A DNA stretch of 64,000 nt, taken from assembly GCA_019155185.1 (NCBI GenBank), contig CM032795.1, forward strand, positions 16,843,795-16,907,794, written 5' to 3'. The number at the start of each line of letters is the position of its first letter. Positions within the stretch are counted from its first letter, which is position 1. This document shows positions 1 to 13,200 of this stretch, in pieces. The position numbers were made by a program, and so were the translations under genes. The DNA is from Beaufortia kweichowensis. Taxonomy: Eukaryota > Chordata > Actinopteri > Cypriniformes > Gastromyzontidae. The notes under the pieces were generated by a model. The model was not told the DNA's origin. It was given only the letters and a program-made list of their open reading frames with translations, and ran no database searches.

Positions 1-1800
1 AAGATTTTTAAAAGAAAAAAAGATTTTTAAAAGGAAAAAAGATTTGAGGAAAAAAAGATTTTTAGAAGGAAAAAAGATTTGAGGAAAAAAAGATTTTTAA
101 AAGGAAAAAGATTTGAGGAAAAAAAAGATTTTTAAAAGGAAAAAGATTTGAGGAAAAAGAGTTTGAAAAAGAAAAAAGATTTTGAAAAGGAAAAAACGAT
201 ATTTCCTTACATTTTCGTTATCAAAATTATATATCCTTATATTCAAAATATATGTTATGTAATGTAATTCATCTTAAAAAAAAATCTCTTAAAAAAAATT
301 CATCTTAAAAAATATTTTTTTAAATCTTCAAAATAAATATTTTTTAAAAAAAATCTTAAAAAAAAAATCTAAAATCTTTTTTACATTTTTTTTTTTTTAA
401 AGAGAAATTTGTTTCATCTTCAAAAATATTTTCTTCAAAAATATTCTTTAAAAAAAAAAAATTAAATCTTCAAAAATAATTTTCCACTTCTAAAATTCAT
501 CTTTACATTCATCTTTACAAAATTCTTTTCATCTTCAACAAAAAACTTCTTAAAATTTTCTTACATTTTTTTACTTCAATTTCTTTTGAAGAGAAGAACA
601 TTTTTGAAAGTTAAAAAATAATTTTAAAGAGGAAAACAATTTTAAAGAGAAAAAAATATTTAAAGAAAAGAAAATCTTTAGGTTCCAGGTTTTTTCTTGA
701 TTTCATGATTTTTTTTCTTATTTAAAAAAAATCTTTTCATCATCAAAAAAGAATTAGTTTTGAAGATTTTGAAGATAAACAAAATGTAAAGAGAGAGAAA
801 AAAATTGAGAAAAAAAAACGTTTTAAATCTTTAAAAAAATACAATTTAGAATTTTGTCCATTTAAAAAAATAATCCATAAAAAAAACTGAATATTTTTTT
901 ACATCTTTACAAAATTCTTTTCATCATCAACTTTACAAAAATTCTTTTTCAAAAATTTCTTACAATTTCTTTTGAAGAGAAGATTTCATGATTTTTTTTT
1001 TTGAAAGTTAAAAATAATTTTAAAAGAGGAAAACATTTTAAAGAGAAAAAAAATATTTAAAGAAAAGAAAATCTTTAGGTTCCAGGTTTTTCTTGATTTC
1101 ATGATCTTTAGGTTCCAGGTTTTTTTTTTTTCATATTTAAAAAAAATCTTTTCATCATCAAAAAAGAATTAGTTTTGAAGATTTTGAAGATAAACAAAAT
1201 GTAAAGAGAGAGAAAAAAAAACGTTTTAAATCTTTAAAAAAATACAATTTAGAATTTTGTCCATTTAAAAAAATAATCCATAAAAAAAACTGAATATTTT
1301 TTTACATCTTTACAAAATTCTTTTCATCATCAACAAAAAATTTCTTACAATTTCTTTTGAAGAGAAGAACATTTTTGAAAGTTAAAAAATAATTTTAAAG
1401 AGGAAAACATTTTTAAAGAGAAAAAAATATTTAAAGAAAAGAAAATCTTTAGGTTCCAGGTTTTTTCTTGATTTCATGATTTTTTTTCATATTTAAAAAA
1501 AATCTTTTCATCATCAAAAAAGAATTAGTTTTGAAGATTTTGAAGATAAACAAAATGTAAAGAGAGAGAAAAAAAAACGTTTTAAAAAATTTAAAAAAAT
1601 AAAAAAACGTTTTAAATCTTTAAAAAAATACAATTTAGAATTTTGTCCATTTAAAAAAAACTGAATATGTTTTTACATCTTTACAAAATTCTTTTCATCA
1701 TCAACAAAAAATTTCTTACAATTTCTTTTGAAGAGGAAAACATTTTTAAAAAGAAAAAATAATTAAAGAAAATAAAATCTTTAGGTTCCATGAAGGAATA
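1..1800. repeat. A/T-rich satellite with nested tandem structure
   Basis: Two layers can be read. Positions 1-200 are a short tandem array of units of about 30-60 bases alternating 'aagatttttaaaagg' and 'aaaaagatttgagg'. From about 540 to 1790 a longer unit of roughly 330-400 bases recurs; its landmark 'atctttaggttcc' appears near 673, 1071, 1104, 1444 and 1774, and is followed in the copies near 673, 1104 and 1444 by 'tcatcatcaaaaaagaatt'. The copy near 1104 is a small internal duplication. No coding potential is visible. The array runs off the left edge, so its true length is unknown. Confidence 0.85.
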
Positions 1801-4800
1801 CAAGGAGTATAATTTTTTTTCTTGATTTCATGATTTTTTTATGTTGTGGTGAAGGGATTGACCTTTATTATGTATTATTATTAGTACTAGTAGTAGAAGT
1901 ATTAGTAGTATTTTAATTGTAGGCTCTACATATCCTCATAACTTGTAATTATCAAGGTGTCAGTTCTTAATAGTCACTAGATATTTGTTGGTATTTCAGA
2001 ACAGGTTTAGTTTGTCACAAACAGGCTTCTGTACCCCAAGAAATGCATTCCACAAGGTCCAAACAAAAATGCAGCACAACCACATTTTACCCTCACTGTC
2101 AGTTGTGTTATCTAGAATCTCATCTAAAACAGAAACTCAAGTGCTGTCACACAGGAAAATGCTTTGCATTGTCCTCACATACTGTTTCAGGTCTGCACTT
2201 GACACAATATGTTTCAAGGTATTCTTTAGTCTAAGTGGTTCTGAAGCCTAAAATAGACCATCTGTAAAGTATCCAAGACAATGGAAGAGAGGAAAAACGT
2301 TTCAACGGGTCATGAAACATGCAACACACAAGAAACAAGAGCAACACTTTGTGCTTTGTATCTTTGTTTATATACATGTGTGTAATACTCTTTCCTTTCT
2401 ACAGTGACATTCAAATGATGAAGAATTAAGTAATATATTCCACTAATGTTTAGATTTTGGAGTTACAGATTCCTGGAGACCTCTAAATCTTAATGTAAAG
2501 GTTTTTATACTAAGATAATGTTTACTACCATTTTCTTACTGTTTCTTTCACATAATCTATACACATTATTAGATTTAAAGTTAACCAAAATTTGGTCACT
2601 TTATTACAATTTCAAATAGTGAAGACCATTTAAAATGTTATTTATGTACAAACACGTTCTTATGTATTTGTGAAGACAATTTAAACCTCATATTAAAATT
2701 TTCTGAAGTTGACTTTTAGTTGACATGTATTACTCTATGTTTTTATTTGGCTAACAACATTTTTAGCTCCCTAACCTACAGGAACCCACAAATCTCTCTA
2801 CATTTAATTTTTTTTATATCTATTTATATATTTACTGAGCTAATGAATGATGCAAGGTTGTACTTTTTTCTTAGGTTTGGTAGGAAAAACCTAAGCCACA
2901 TCCACACAAGACATTGTTACACACCATGTCCTCCTCATAAAAACATTCCAGATCATACAACACAATGTCATGTATATGTGGGAACTCCAACATAATGGCC
3001 GGATGTCCTCAGAACTTCCCAGAATAGTGAAATCTTCATTGCTTGTTTTGATGAATTGTCATTGATCACAGTAAAAGGAAGAACCCCTGCTGCATAATCC
3101 AAACCCATTCTGATCAAATAAACTCTTTAACAAATGAACCTAAAATTGCATTTCTCTGCTAGTACACTAGTGTGTATAAATCTGATAATAAAGTGATTCT
3201 TACCTGTGTGTGAAATCTGTGCAGCTCAGTCTGTGTGTGACTTGTCCGACAGCATCCACAACATATTTATGTGCACACAACACACACACACCTCCCGTGA
3301 ATATCCCCCCTCCACACACCCATTACACACATTTAAATTAGTTTCCTTGATGTTAGATACTGCAGTGTACTAATGTTTGTGTTTTTATGTGTGTGTAGTT
3401 CAGGAACATTGTGTTCAGTTTGGTGTTTGAAGCCATAACAAGTGAGACAAATGGGGTGAAATGAAGATCTGCTGACCAAATGAGGGAGTTCGACATGATG
3501 TCACAGGTTGAAAGAGAAGTGTAGACTGTATGTGTTGGTTAGCATGTTTGCACTACAATAGGATGTTGTCATTTGTAGGAGAATTAATGTGGCTGTCAGC
3601 AGGCATTAATACACACTTTAATGATCACAAACACACAAATGATCTCACAGCTGGTGACACTGAGAAAATGAAAAAGAACACATCTTAATTTGTCATATAG
3701 AATTAAAAAAAGAACATTTTAGTATTCTTTAACATATTTAAATATATTTAAAATTTTTCCACTGATGATTATTTGTTATGATACACTGGTGAATCTTTAG
3801 TTGTATAATACTTGCAACACTTCAGATTTTAAAACGTCAAAGACCAAATGACTGAGGAAGAAAAATGGCTTTTTGTCACGTAGCAGTGCTCTTTCAAAGC
3901 AACTTATGTAAAGTTAAGTGCTTGAGGGTACATTAATGATAAAGCATGACTGTTATCTCAGTAAACCTGCAGTTGGGTAACCTTAAAATTACACCTGAAA
4001 CTTGCATGATCAGCCTAGATTCTTAACTATTACGCAACAGCCATCCTAGTTACTATTTTGCCCGAACAGCTTTTATCTCTCTTGAATTCCAGTGCTGTCA
4101 AAAATAGCCTCCCCATTTTCACCTATACTCCTTCCTTTACCTAAATTAAAAACGACTCTTTGCCGTTTTTAAGATAACATTGACTTGGCAAACAGTCCAA
4201 GATGCATGGAATTATGACAAATAATAAAATGTATTTTAAAACATAAGCCATTTCAAAACCATTTTTAGTAGATTGTTCTACTGTAAACATGAGAAGTATG
4301 TACTGTACATTACTGAGTGACTACTGCTAAAATCTCTTGGAAAACATGGTTTTATTATAGTAAACGTGTGGTAGCCATGATTTTTTGACAGATACAGATT
4401 ATCGTCTGTATTACCATAGTTTTACTACAAAAACCATGGGTAAATTATGGTTACTGTGGAAAGATCATAATAATAATAATATAGTAAATTCTATAGTAAT
4501 TCTATTTACTATAGGTAAACTATAGATATTTTAGGTAAGGTGTAAAATAAATAAAGTAATCACTAGATTGCAAATTGTGATTGCAAAGATTGCATTTTTA
4601 GCAGATGCTTTTTACCTAGAAAAGGTTAGTGGTATCAAAGTATCAAGTATCAAAGTGAAAACCAATTCTGAAATCAGACCTAGTTTGCCAGACATTAATT
4701 TTAAACAGTTCCTGTTAATCAGAGTAACTGTTTAAATATGTAAAAAGTCCTCATTCTTGTCATAATTCCAAAGAAGACCTTTGACAAAAACAATTTAAAG

Positions 4801-5488
4801 CCACTGAAAACAGATGCTGATAAGTTCAATCAGAAAATTAAACCGATTTTGTTTGTACATGTGAACAATTTATTTATAAGGCTCCATTACAATTATGATG
4901 CAATTTATAATGATTTGTTTAATTTTACTATATTTTTACACAATTTCTCATTTGGTTTTATACCTCTAACATTTTATACACAGTTTAAAGAAAGAAAGAA
5001 CCTGGGTATGTATGCAGACTTTACCAATATTATTAATGATTTTTACATTCCTGGCATTCTGGTTGTATTAGCAATATTGACATCACTAATAATACTGACA
5101 AAACAGCAGAAATCAAACAGCAAACCACAGCTTCTCACTATGGAGAGAGTTTGATCAGTCTAAGAATATTGTATATTTTACAACATACTATATTATTACA
5201 AAGCTGCAAATTGTACATATTTTTTGCTTAACCAAATGTTATCAGTTAATGCTGCTGTTAACTGTCAACACAACACAACAGCATCAGCAAACCCAGCAGA
5301 CGTACAATAATCATAACATCCAGCAATAACAGACACCAGGGCTTTGACCCATCTGTTCTGGTCCCCCAGGACCAATGACAGGGCTCAGAACAGCACTAAG
5401 AGCAATGACTGACATTGACATTGTCCATTTCTCTTTGGAATCATAATATGCAATGATTATAGTTTCACTTTTCCACTATAAAAATGCT
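1801..5488. other. Non-coding stretch downstream of agtr2
   Basis: I see no exon supported by both splice sites and protein similarity. Open frames here are short, A/T-rich and resemble nothing I recognise. The stretch holds one palindromic MITE-like repeat at about 4340-4475 (listed separately) and the probable 3' untranslated region of agtr2 at its right end. The polyadenylation site of agtr2 could not be placed with confidence. Confidence 0.6.
4340..4475 (+). repeat. Palindromic MITE-like repeat, copy 1
   Basis: The arms 'catggttttattatagtaaac' (split as catggtttta near 4346 and tagtaaac near 4358) and 'gttttactacaaaaaccatg' near 4420 are imperfect inverted complements, as in a miniature inverted-repeat transposable element. 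The core 'ccatgattttttgacagat' recurs in inverse orientation near 56.7 kb, which shows that it is a dispersed repeat. I cannot name the family or see clear target-site duplications. Confidence 0.5.
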
Positions 5489-6577
5489 CTACTGCTCCAG
5501 GATCTCCATAGGCACAGTTTCTTTGAGGTCACTCAGTTTCCTGGAGAAAGAAGACAGTCTTGTACTAATAGAATCTCGTTTCTGTGTCAGCATCTCCCCA
5601 TAAAATTGCCACAGCTTCTGCCGGAAGTGATTTCCCACAAAACAGTAAAGAAAGGGATTAATGGCAGAGTTGGAAAACCCGAGGCAGAGGAAGAACGGCA
5701 GTAGTTTATTAATTGCTTGGAACACCCAACAATCCCAGTCCACCCCCAGGTCTCCCAGAGCTGCAAGAAACGCGAGCACATGGAACGGGAACCAGCAGAA
5801 GAAAAATGCCATTACCACAGCGACTACCATACGCAAGACATGGACCAATCGCGTAGAGTCTTGCTCCAGGTGATTCGGGGTGGCCAGCAGGTGCGCGGCG
5901 ATTCGGCTGTAGCAGGTTGCTATGACGACAAACGGCAGGAAGAATCCGAGGGTGTTCTTCGCGAGGGTTAACCAGGTGTGCCAGTGGGAGCTTGGGTAAT
6001 AAATGACACATGCTGTGATGTTGTTATCAGGAAAAGTGTGTATGTCACGGAACACAACCGTGGGCACTGTGGTCAGAGCTGCCACGATCCAGATGACTCC
6101 GCTTACAAACCTGGCCTGTTTTACACTTCTGCTGCTCTGGGAATGAAGCGGGTAGACGATGGCATGATATCGATCCACGCTCATACAAGTGATAAAGAAT
6201 ATACTAGCGTAGACATTTATGGTTAACAGTCCACCACACAGCTTGCACATAACCTTCCCAAAAATCCAATTATAATCCAGAGAGTAATACACAGCCCAGA
6301 ATGGCAAAGAGCTCAGGAAGAGCAAGTCTGACATGGCTAGGTTCACCAGATACGTGTTAGCTACAGTTCTTCGACCTGAGCTGTGAAATAATACACACAC
6401 TACCAGCATGTTACCAAGAAAACCCAGTAAGAAGATGAGGCTGTACAATGTTGGGATCACTTTCTTCTGGTACTGGGAAGTTGAGTGGGACATATAGTCA
6501 CATGAAGAGCTTGTGGTATTGTGGGTCAACGTTGAGACGCTGGGTGTCGTCAAGTTATGGACTGCGTCTGTTTCCAT
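5489..6577 (-). CDS. agtr2: Angiotensin II receptor type 2 (class A GPCR)
   Basis: One coding exon gives a 362-residue seven-transmembrane receptor, close to the 363 of human AT2. Two N-glycosylation sequons (NLT at 8, NTT at 20) lie in the N-terminus. DRY stands at 135-137 after TM3, a lysine in TM5 (context LAKNTLGF) matches the ligand-contacting lysine of AT2, CWFPFH is in TM6 and NPFLYCFVGN in TM7; the last motif is typical of AT2 rather than AT1. AT2 is a plasma-membrane receptor for angiotensin II that usually opposes AT1 signalling. The start is the ATG at 6575-6577; a longer frame to 6598 would begin at GTG. An acceptor about 44 bases upstream (near 6621) leaves the coding region uninterrupted, as in mammals. 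Function is inferred from the family. Confidence 0.93.
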   Translation of the reverse strand: METDAVHNLTTPSVSTLTHNTTSSSCDYMSHSTSQYQKKVIPTLYSLIFLLGFLGNMLVVCVLFHSSGRRTVANTYLVNLAMSDLLFLSSLPFWAVYYSLDYNWIFGKVMCKLCGGLLTINVYASIFFITCMSVDRYHAIVYPLHSQSSRSVKQARFVSGVIWIVAALTTVPTVVFRDIHTFPDNNITACVIYYPSSHWHTWLTLAKNTLGFFLPFVVIATCYSRIAAHLLATPNHLEQDSTRLVHVLRMVVAVVMAFFFCWFPFHVLAFLAALGDLGVDWDCWVFQAINKLLPFFLCLGFSNSAINPFLYCFVGNHFRQKLWQFYGEMLTQKRDSISTRLSSFSRKLSDLKETVPMEILEQ

Positions 6578-7110
6578 GGCGTCACTGCGGTGAAGCACCT
6601 TTCAGGAGTCCTAAAGTTCTGAAATATAAAATCAAAGAGAGAGAGAATTTGATAAAGTTACATGTTCTTGTTAAAACCTGATGATGAAATGTTGTTGTAG
6701 CCTTTTGACAAAAAAATCTGTTCACTTTATCTCAAGACTTCACTAAAACATTTTGATTTCCCCCAATCAAAAAGAGGAAAACAAGATTGTGAAAGTCCTG
6801 AACGTTAGCCCAAAAGCAGTAAAAAATTATATAAAAAGCTATAAATCACAGTCTGAAATTCATTTTGCCTAAGCAAAGACTAATCAAAAAAGTCTTCATT
6901 TGACCAGCCATGTGTCTTCAGTAATACACAAGAAGACTCTCAAAGGCTTGCGTGACTGTCTGTGATCAAGTGTGTCTTCACATCCTCCACAGAGATGGAA
7001 AACTTCATCCAACTTCCATACTATTTTAAGCACATGTCCCACGCTAGCAGACAGTACAATTTTCAGCACATTATGCTATTAGACAGAGAACAACATCTCA
7101 TTGCATACTG

Positions 7111-7243
7111 ACCGTCAACTGTCCACTGGGACTGAGATTGCAGCATCCTCATCTGTCAGTGTGAGAAAGAGAATCTGTGTGTGTGAGAGTAACGTGAGAA
7201 CGGGAGGATGTAATGAAGCGCGTGTGTGTGTGACCATAGCTCT
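7111..7243 (-). other. agtr2: Probable non-coding first exon of agtr2
   Basis: On the minus strand a donor (GGTCA then gtatgc) lies at about 7111, facing the acceptor at about 6621 just upstream of the agtr2 start codon. A TATA box at 7271-7277 puts the transcription start near 7243, giving an exon of about 130 bases with no long frame. This matches the mammalian plan of non-coding first exons. The borders are inferred, without transcript evidence. Confidence 0.45.
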
Positions 7244-7270
7244 GGTGAGTTTGGGTCCAGCACAGATGTG

Positions 7271-7277
7271 TTTTATA
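7271..7277 (-). promoter_or_regulatory. agtr2: TATA box, probable agtr2 promoter
   Basis: Plus-strand ttttata reads TATAAAA on the minus strand. It sits about 30 bases upstream of a plausible start of the non-coding first exon and about 700 bases upstream of the agtr2 start codon. Chance occurrence in A/T-rich DNA is possible, but the local sequence is not unusually A/T-rich. Confidence 0.45.
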
Positions 7278-7299
7278 GCTCTCAGTAGGTTGCACCCAA

Positions 7300-10200
7300 T
7301 CATACATCTGGTTACTGTTAACATAGGCGTGGGGTATACAAAGACCATCGATTGGCTGGAACATCAGCTGGGGGGGTTCTATCCCAAATAGTAATCAAAT
7401 CTGATGCCCAGATATTTTTTTCATATTTCTTTAATGAGCTCAGGGACTGTATGCAATATGACATAACGTAACTCACAAGTCCGAAAAAAATAAAGTCACT
7501 GTCATACTGTGTAACAATACAGTGAAGATAAGAGCAAATCATCGGTCCTAGTTGGCAAAAGAACGTTTTTAGTAAAAGGTACTTTTGATTATTTTAATTA
7601 ATAAGATAATTTAATTAATCTAATTAAATAATTCTTTGTATGTCAGGGATCTGGCATACAAATATTGTTTTATTAAGTTTAATATTATTAGGAATGTGGT
7701 TACTCTGCCAGTGTTTTAGGACATGATGACCTAAGTTTATCATAAGTCATATCTGCTTAATACTGTCATGATAATTCATTTATTAGGATTGATCGCACCA
7801 TTACACACTCTTAACTCTTAAGTTATGTTCACAGCTGTAGGAAATAATCCCCAACATATTTTCAATGCAGCACATGTTCTGAATCAGAATGTTACGCCTG
7901 ACAGGATCCAATTCAAAAAACATAAATTCTGCTTAATTCACTGGAAAAGCCCATGCTTATCTAAGAAAATAATTGAATAAAAGTGTTTTTTAAAAGAAGT
8001 AATGAAATATTTAAAGATACATCTAGAGGAAAACACATTAAACATTATTTCGTCATGAAAGAACATCAAAACTTCAACATTGCTGATTTTTAAAGTTAAT
8101 ATAAAATCAGTTAACTTTCTGGAATAGTTTCTAGTGTCTAGTCTTGCTTTTAAACTGTATCATTACAATTCTAAAAGAAATTATATAGCATTAGTATAGT
8201 AAAAAGCAAAAAACAATTGTAAGAATAATAATTACAGTAAAATAGCCTACCTAAAGCATCTCTAAGACAAATCGCCTCACATATGTTTTACATTTGCATA
8301 CGATTTGAAGCACTTAAGCACTGTAAAATCATTTTTTCATGTTAACATACCTTTCAGTTTCCAGTGTAAAGTTAGAGAGATTCTTCTGTCCTTTTGTCCG
8401 TAAAACTGTCCGGTACACGTGTCCTGCTAAAAAATGAGCCGATCAAGCTTAATTATTCCTGCTTAGCCCCCAGCAGACTTTTCCATTTTGGAGTCTTTTC
8501 AGCCTGTAAGCATTCTAGGGAGTAAACAGTCAACCAGATGTAGCTTTTGTTAAAAGATTTTTTTATGTTTACATTTGTTCCACTGGGAAAAGGAGGGTCA
8601 GAAAGGATATAGGGGGAGAGAGCGAGAGCGAAAGAGAGACCGAGAGAGATAGACATGCCTGTGTTCGTGTTAAAAGGATCTGTCCCTGTGTTCTGTTGCA
8701 GCTTTTTGTGAATGCCAAAGCAGAAGAGTGAGGGACAGAGAAAAACTTTGACTGCTAAAATATCCAGAAAAAAACACTACAGTATTACACACACACATAT
8801 ATATCTCCCGACCTGAAAAATGAAAGACAGATGTGCTATGGTAGTGTTTATGGTCTAGCGGTTATATATATGCATTATATAAAAGTAATGTTTCATCTTT
8901 TGGTTAGTATAAAACTGTGTGCTTAAACTCAAAAACATCTTTCTATACTTTTGCTACTGAAGTTATTGGTCCCTTGTGTCCCATGAGTTTCAGGTTCTGC
9001 CCCTAAAATGATGGGCTTCAATCTGAGAATCACTTTCACCCAGAGCGTGAAACCAGATAAGCTTCATATAACACAGGAAATTCAGAGACGTCAGAAGTTC
9101 ACTCTCTTCACACTCTCTTCTAGTTACTATGGCAACGACCCAGCAATCGACCCCTCAGAGGTCACGGCCAGATGTGCCATAACAATCTCATAATGAGGCA
9201 GATAATGATGTTTCAAATGAGAAGAGCTGCGATAACAGAAATTCTGGATAATTACAGATGACATTACGCAGAGCCATGCGTGCATTCGTGTTTTTTCCAA
9301 ACAAAGTCAAGTTACAGAACATGCTGTTTTTTCCTGCTGCCAAACACAGATAAAAGGCTTTGTGTTCCAAGGGTTGCCAAACCAAGTTTCAATAAAATTT
9401 TTCTTTAGCAAAACTTTGATCACAAGAAAATAATTTAGCACCAACTCAAAGCTTTGTGAGGGGGTTACTGGTTCAAAGTTATTGAAAAGTGTTTTTGCAT
9501 AAGCTTATGCAACGCTGCAATGAACATCAGAATCCATTAAACTTAGGAACAAGCTTCGGTCTGTTCCACTAGAACCACTAATTTAACAATTGATTTGACA
9601 GGGACTTTAGAATGCTAATGCTGCCAATAAATCTTGATCTCCAACTGAGTCATTTGGTCAGGACATACAAAGTGAAACTAAAGATATAACATTAAATAAT
9701 AAAGGACTGAAGGAAGGACAGAATGTATTTTTCAAATTCTAACAGCAGAACTAGTCTCACTGGGGTACAAATGCTTTTAGACGTCTTGTGTCTTCCTGTG
9801 TTTGTGTGACATCCAGCGGGTCTGACCTCAGAGGGGCCACTTACTTAGATCCAAATCCATTCTCTGTCACTAAAAAATCTCCCCCTTCGGAAAAATTTCC
9901 TCTTGACATCCATCAAGGGAGAAAGAGAGTTAACCAATCCACATTACTATGCCATAAATTGTTCGAAAACATAGCAAGAAATATAAGAGAATTTAGTTTG
10001 AACTCTAGAAAACAGACATCAGCTGAGCCATCTGTTAGCAATGATCATTTCAAAACAACAGCTGTAAATTACTTTGCTCTAACTGACAAACACACAACAA
10101 CATTTATCTGATGGCAGAAATAAAGTTCTCTAAGAAGCTTTACGCAGATGACTACTGAAAGCAGATCTGAAGAACATTCATGCTCAATTGAAATGTTTCA

Positions 10201-13200
10201 GCTGAAAGGACAACATACACAACTCTATACACAGATCCACATTATTGTAGTTCAATGTGCTTTCCATCAGCATGACAATAGAATGTTTGTAATGCCAGAA
10301 ATTATGAGAGGAAATCTACAAAAACAGACCAGTGTCACGATGAGAACTGCGAAATGTTCGCCAAACAGTTTAAAAGGGAAGAACTTTGGCTATTTGACAA
10401 CATTTTAATTTATTTACAGACTTTTACAACAGATATTAATTGAAATATATGCAGTCTGACAGGAAATGTAGCTCAGTCTTGATTTTCCTTTGTTTGCGCA
10501 ACCTTTATCTTGTGGCCAGCGTTTCTTTTGGCTAAGCTCATTGCTTTTGCTAGATTGTAAGTATGTGAGTCAGTCTATAATGTTCTTTTAGGCTTAAAAC
10601 AAATTGCTTTAGAATTTACTTTCGTTTTGAAATTTTTACTTGATTTGGAAAAGAATTCAATTTTTTTTTTTAAAAAGTGCCAAACATGAGCAACTTGATC
10701 TTGTTCAACACAATAACCATGGGAAACACTTATAAATACTGCCAAAAAGAACATTATACACACAGCTTATTAAATATGAAATGAAAAAATGACCTGGCCT
10801 ATTGGAATAGACACTTGGTTTTAATTTGGCAAAACATTATTTGCTACAAAATGCACCTGTCAAATAGATCACTAGATCTCACTATGTGAAATGATATGTG
10901 CTAAGAAATACTGAGAAAGATTTAAAATAAAATACATTTATGCTTGCTACTTAAATAGTTTTTCTTAATGATTTAGTAGAAAAAACTGACATAGCATAGC
11001 AGACGTGGGGGGGGTTTGGGTGAGTGATGTTTATGTCCCAACAAAACACTAAAATCCCAAACATTTTTCTCTCCCTAATGGACAATTTCATGCATGTGTT
11101 CATGGGAACTGGCACCTCTAAACACAACACACAAGTTCTAACACAGAAAATTTATGATTATTTTAGCTAACTGGTCTCCCTCATTTTCAAATTTACAGCA
11201 TGTGACCTGTAAAAGCACTTTGGCAAATTTTACCAATGCATAATGTTAGTCCACTACAAGCATAGTAAATAGTTCTCATTTAATGAATATAAACACATTC
11301 TGTTTCATATTAAAGAAAAAGTGATTGTCCCTAGTGACTGACAGCAGAACTCAGAAAGAAAGAGAGAGGAAGAGGGAGATGGGAGGAAGAGGAAGGGTCA
11401 TGGTGTGACAGGATGCTGGTTTGGGGGAGAGTCTGATGGGATAAATTAGAAACCAGCAACAATGTACAGCGTGAATGAGAACCACCATCCCAAGTTCACA
11501 GGGTCACCCTAAACATACTAATAATAGACCAATGTGTGTGAGAAAGTATTTGTGTGCAGTTGTAAATTTCTTTAAACAAATGTCACAACTAATACAACAA
11601 CAAACATAGCTTTTTGGAGTAGATACTGGAGCAATGTAATAAATTAGTAATTAAACACAAGACTATTAAATCATAAACCAATATATACTGAAAACTGTGT
11701 GAAAAATGATTTGATATGTTAAATAAAAAAAACAAATATACAAAAAATTTAATAAAAAGTACACAGCAGAAAATTGCTTTCTGAGTAACATATCTTACCT
11801 CAGGCTGACATTTCATCTGCTACAGATTGGTGGCTTCTCTGAATTGATGTTTGTCTGGTAAATACAATTAAAAAGAGATAAAGTTCACTGAGCCAATACA
11901 GCCACTATAATTTTAACATTACAAAAGATTGTCAGCATTTTCCAACATTTCCAAGTATAAGATATATATTCCACCAATATAAAAACTCTTGACAACACTG
12001 TATTTTATCTTCCATCAATAATTAACAAACATTAATTATGATGGTGTTAATGTAGTTAATCAAGGTTAATAAATTAACATACCTTTTCGTCATTTTCCAG
12101 TTCTGGATTCATATGGAAATTTACATTTGTTTAAGAATATTCATGAACATATAATACACTGACCCCCTGTTGTACCTTTAAGGACCCCCAGAGGTCTACA
12201 GATCTCTGTTGAAACACAGGCTATAAATCAATCTGAGGAAAGAACATATTGTACAAACATGTGGAACTTACAGTGTATGTGTGCCAAAAATTTACTTTTT
12301 CTTTATGGCTAAATTTATTTTAATTATGTGACACCTTTAACTGAATGTCTGACATCATCACAGTCTGAATATTAGAACCTGTGACAAGAAAACATGTATC
12401 CTATTACTACAGCTGGAAAAAGAGAAGGTGAGCTAAATGGATTAAAGATGACATCCACGTAAAAATGAGATAAAAATGAAACATAACACTTACACAAACA
12501 AGCTCTCCACTTTCAGTGACAGGGACTCGTAAACCAGATTTAATGATCTGACTGTGTGCTGCCCCCTGCTGTTCTGTAACACAAACATCCTAAAACAACT
12601 GACAGGAAGAATGATTGAAGAATATAGGATACTCTGGAAGCTGAAGAAAGCTAAGCAAGTATGACAGTGTCAAAAACTGCAACTCTTATTTTCATACATG
12701 AATTTTGGTGTTTCTGATTTTTAGAGGAGAAAGAGAGAGAGAAAACGAGAGCGAGACTTAAGAGTGTCTCTAAGCAGACAGCACTGTAAAGCTGTATAGT
12801 CACCATAATAACTGGAAGTAAAAGCTGTGGCATAACTCACATATTGCACATAATACATTCCAAACTTTTAATAAAAAACATTTAAAATCATTTTAAAATG
12901 TATCATTTACTGTGTAAGTTTTGTATATGTACAAAAGAACAAGCGAACAGCGAACTGAGACACAGGTAAATCCTACAGTATGACAGGAGCTGGTGTGGTT
13001 TGGTGTCATTTATGTCATTACTTTTGTCACATATGCATCATGTTCCCTTAAAAATGGAGCATTTAGGCTGAAGACCTTACAGTGCAATTTAACAACCAAC
13101 AAGTTGTGCAGAAATGACCCTCATGAAGGAACCTCAAGGTAAGATGATGAGAGTAAACAATTATTTGTGACATGTCACCCTCATTTAAAGCATTAAGAAT

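Noticed and set aside
4849..5154. A 101-codon open frame with a hydrophobic segment downstream of agtr2
   Set aside because: A/T-driven composition, no recognisable homolog, no splice or promoter context; it falls in the probable agtr2 3' region.
6578..6598. Seven extra N-terminal residues on agtr2
   Set aside because: The extended frame starts with GTG; the first ATG is at 6575-6577 and gives the family length.
11800..12840. Multi-exon minus-strand gene suggested by several donor-like sites
   Set aside because: The sites do not link into a continuous frame and nothing resembles a protein; a non-coding transcript cannot be excluded.
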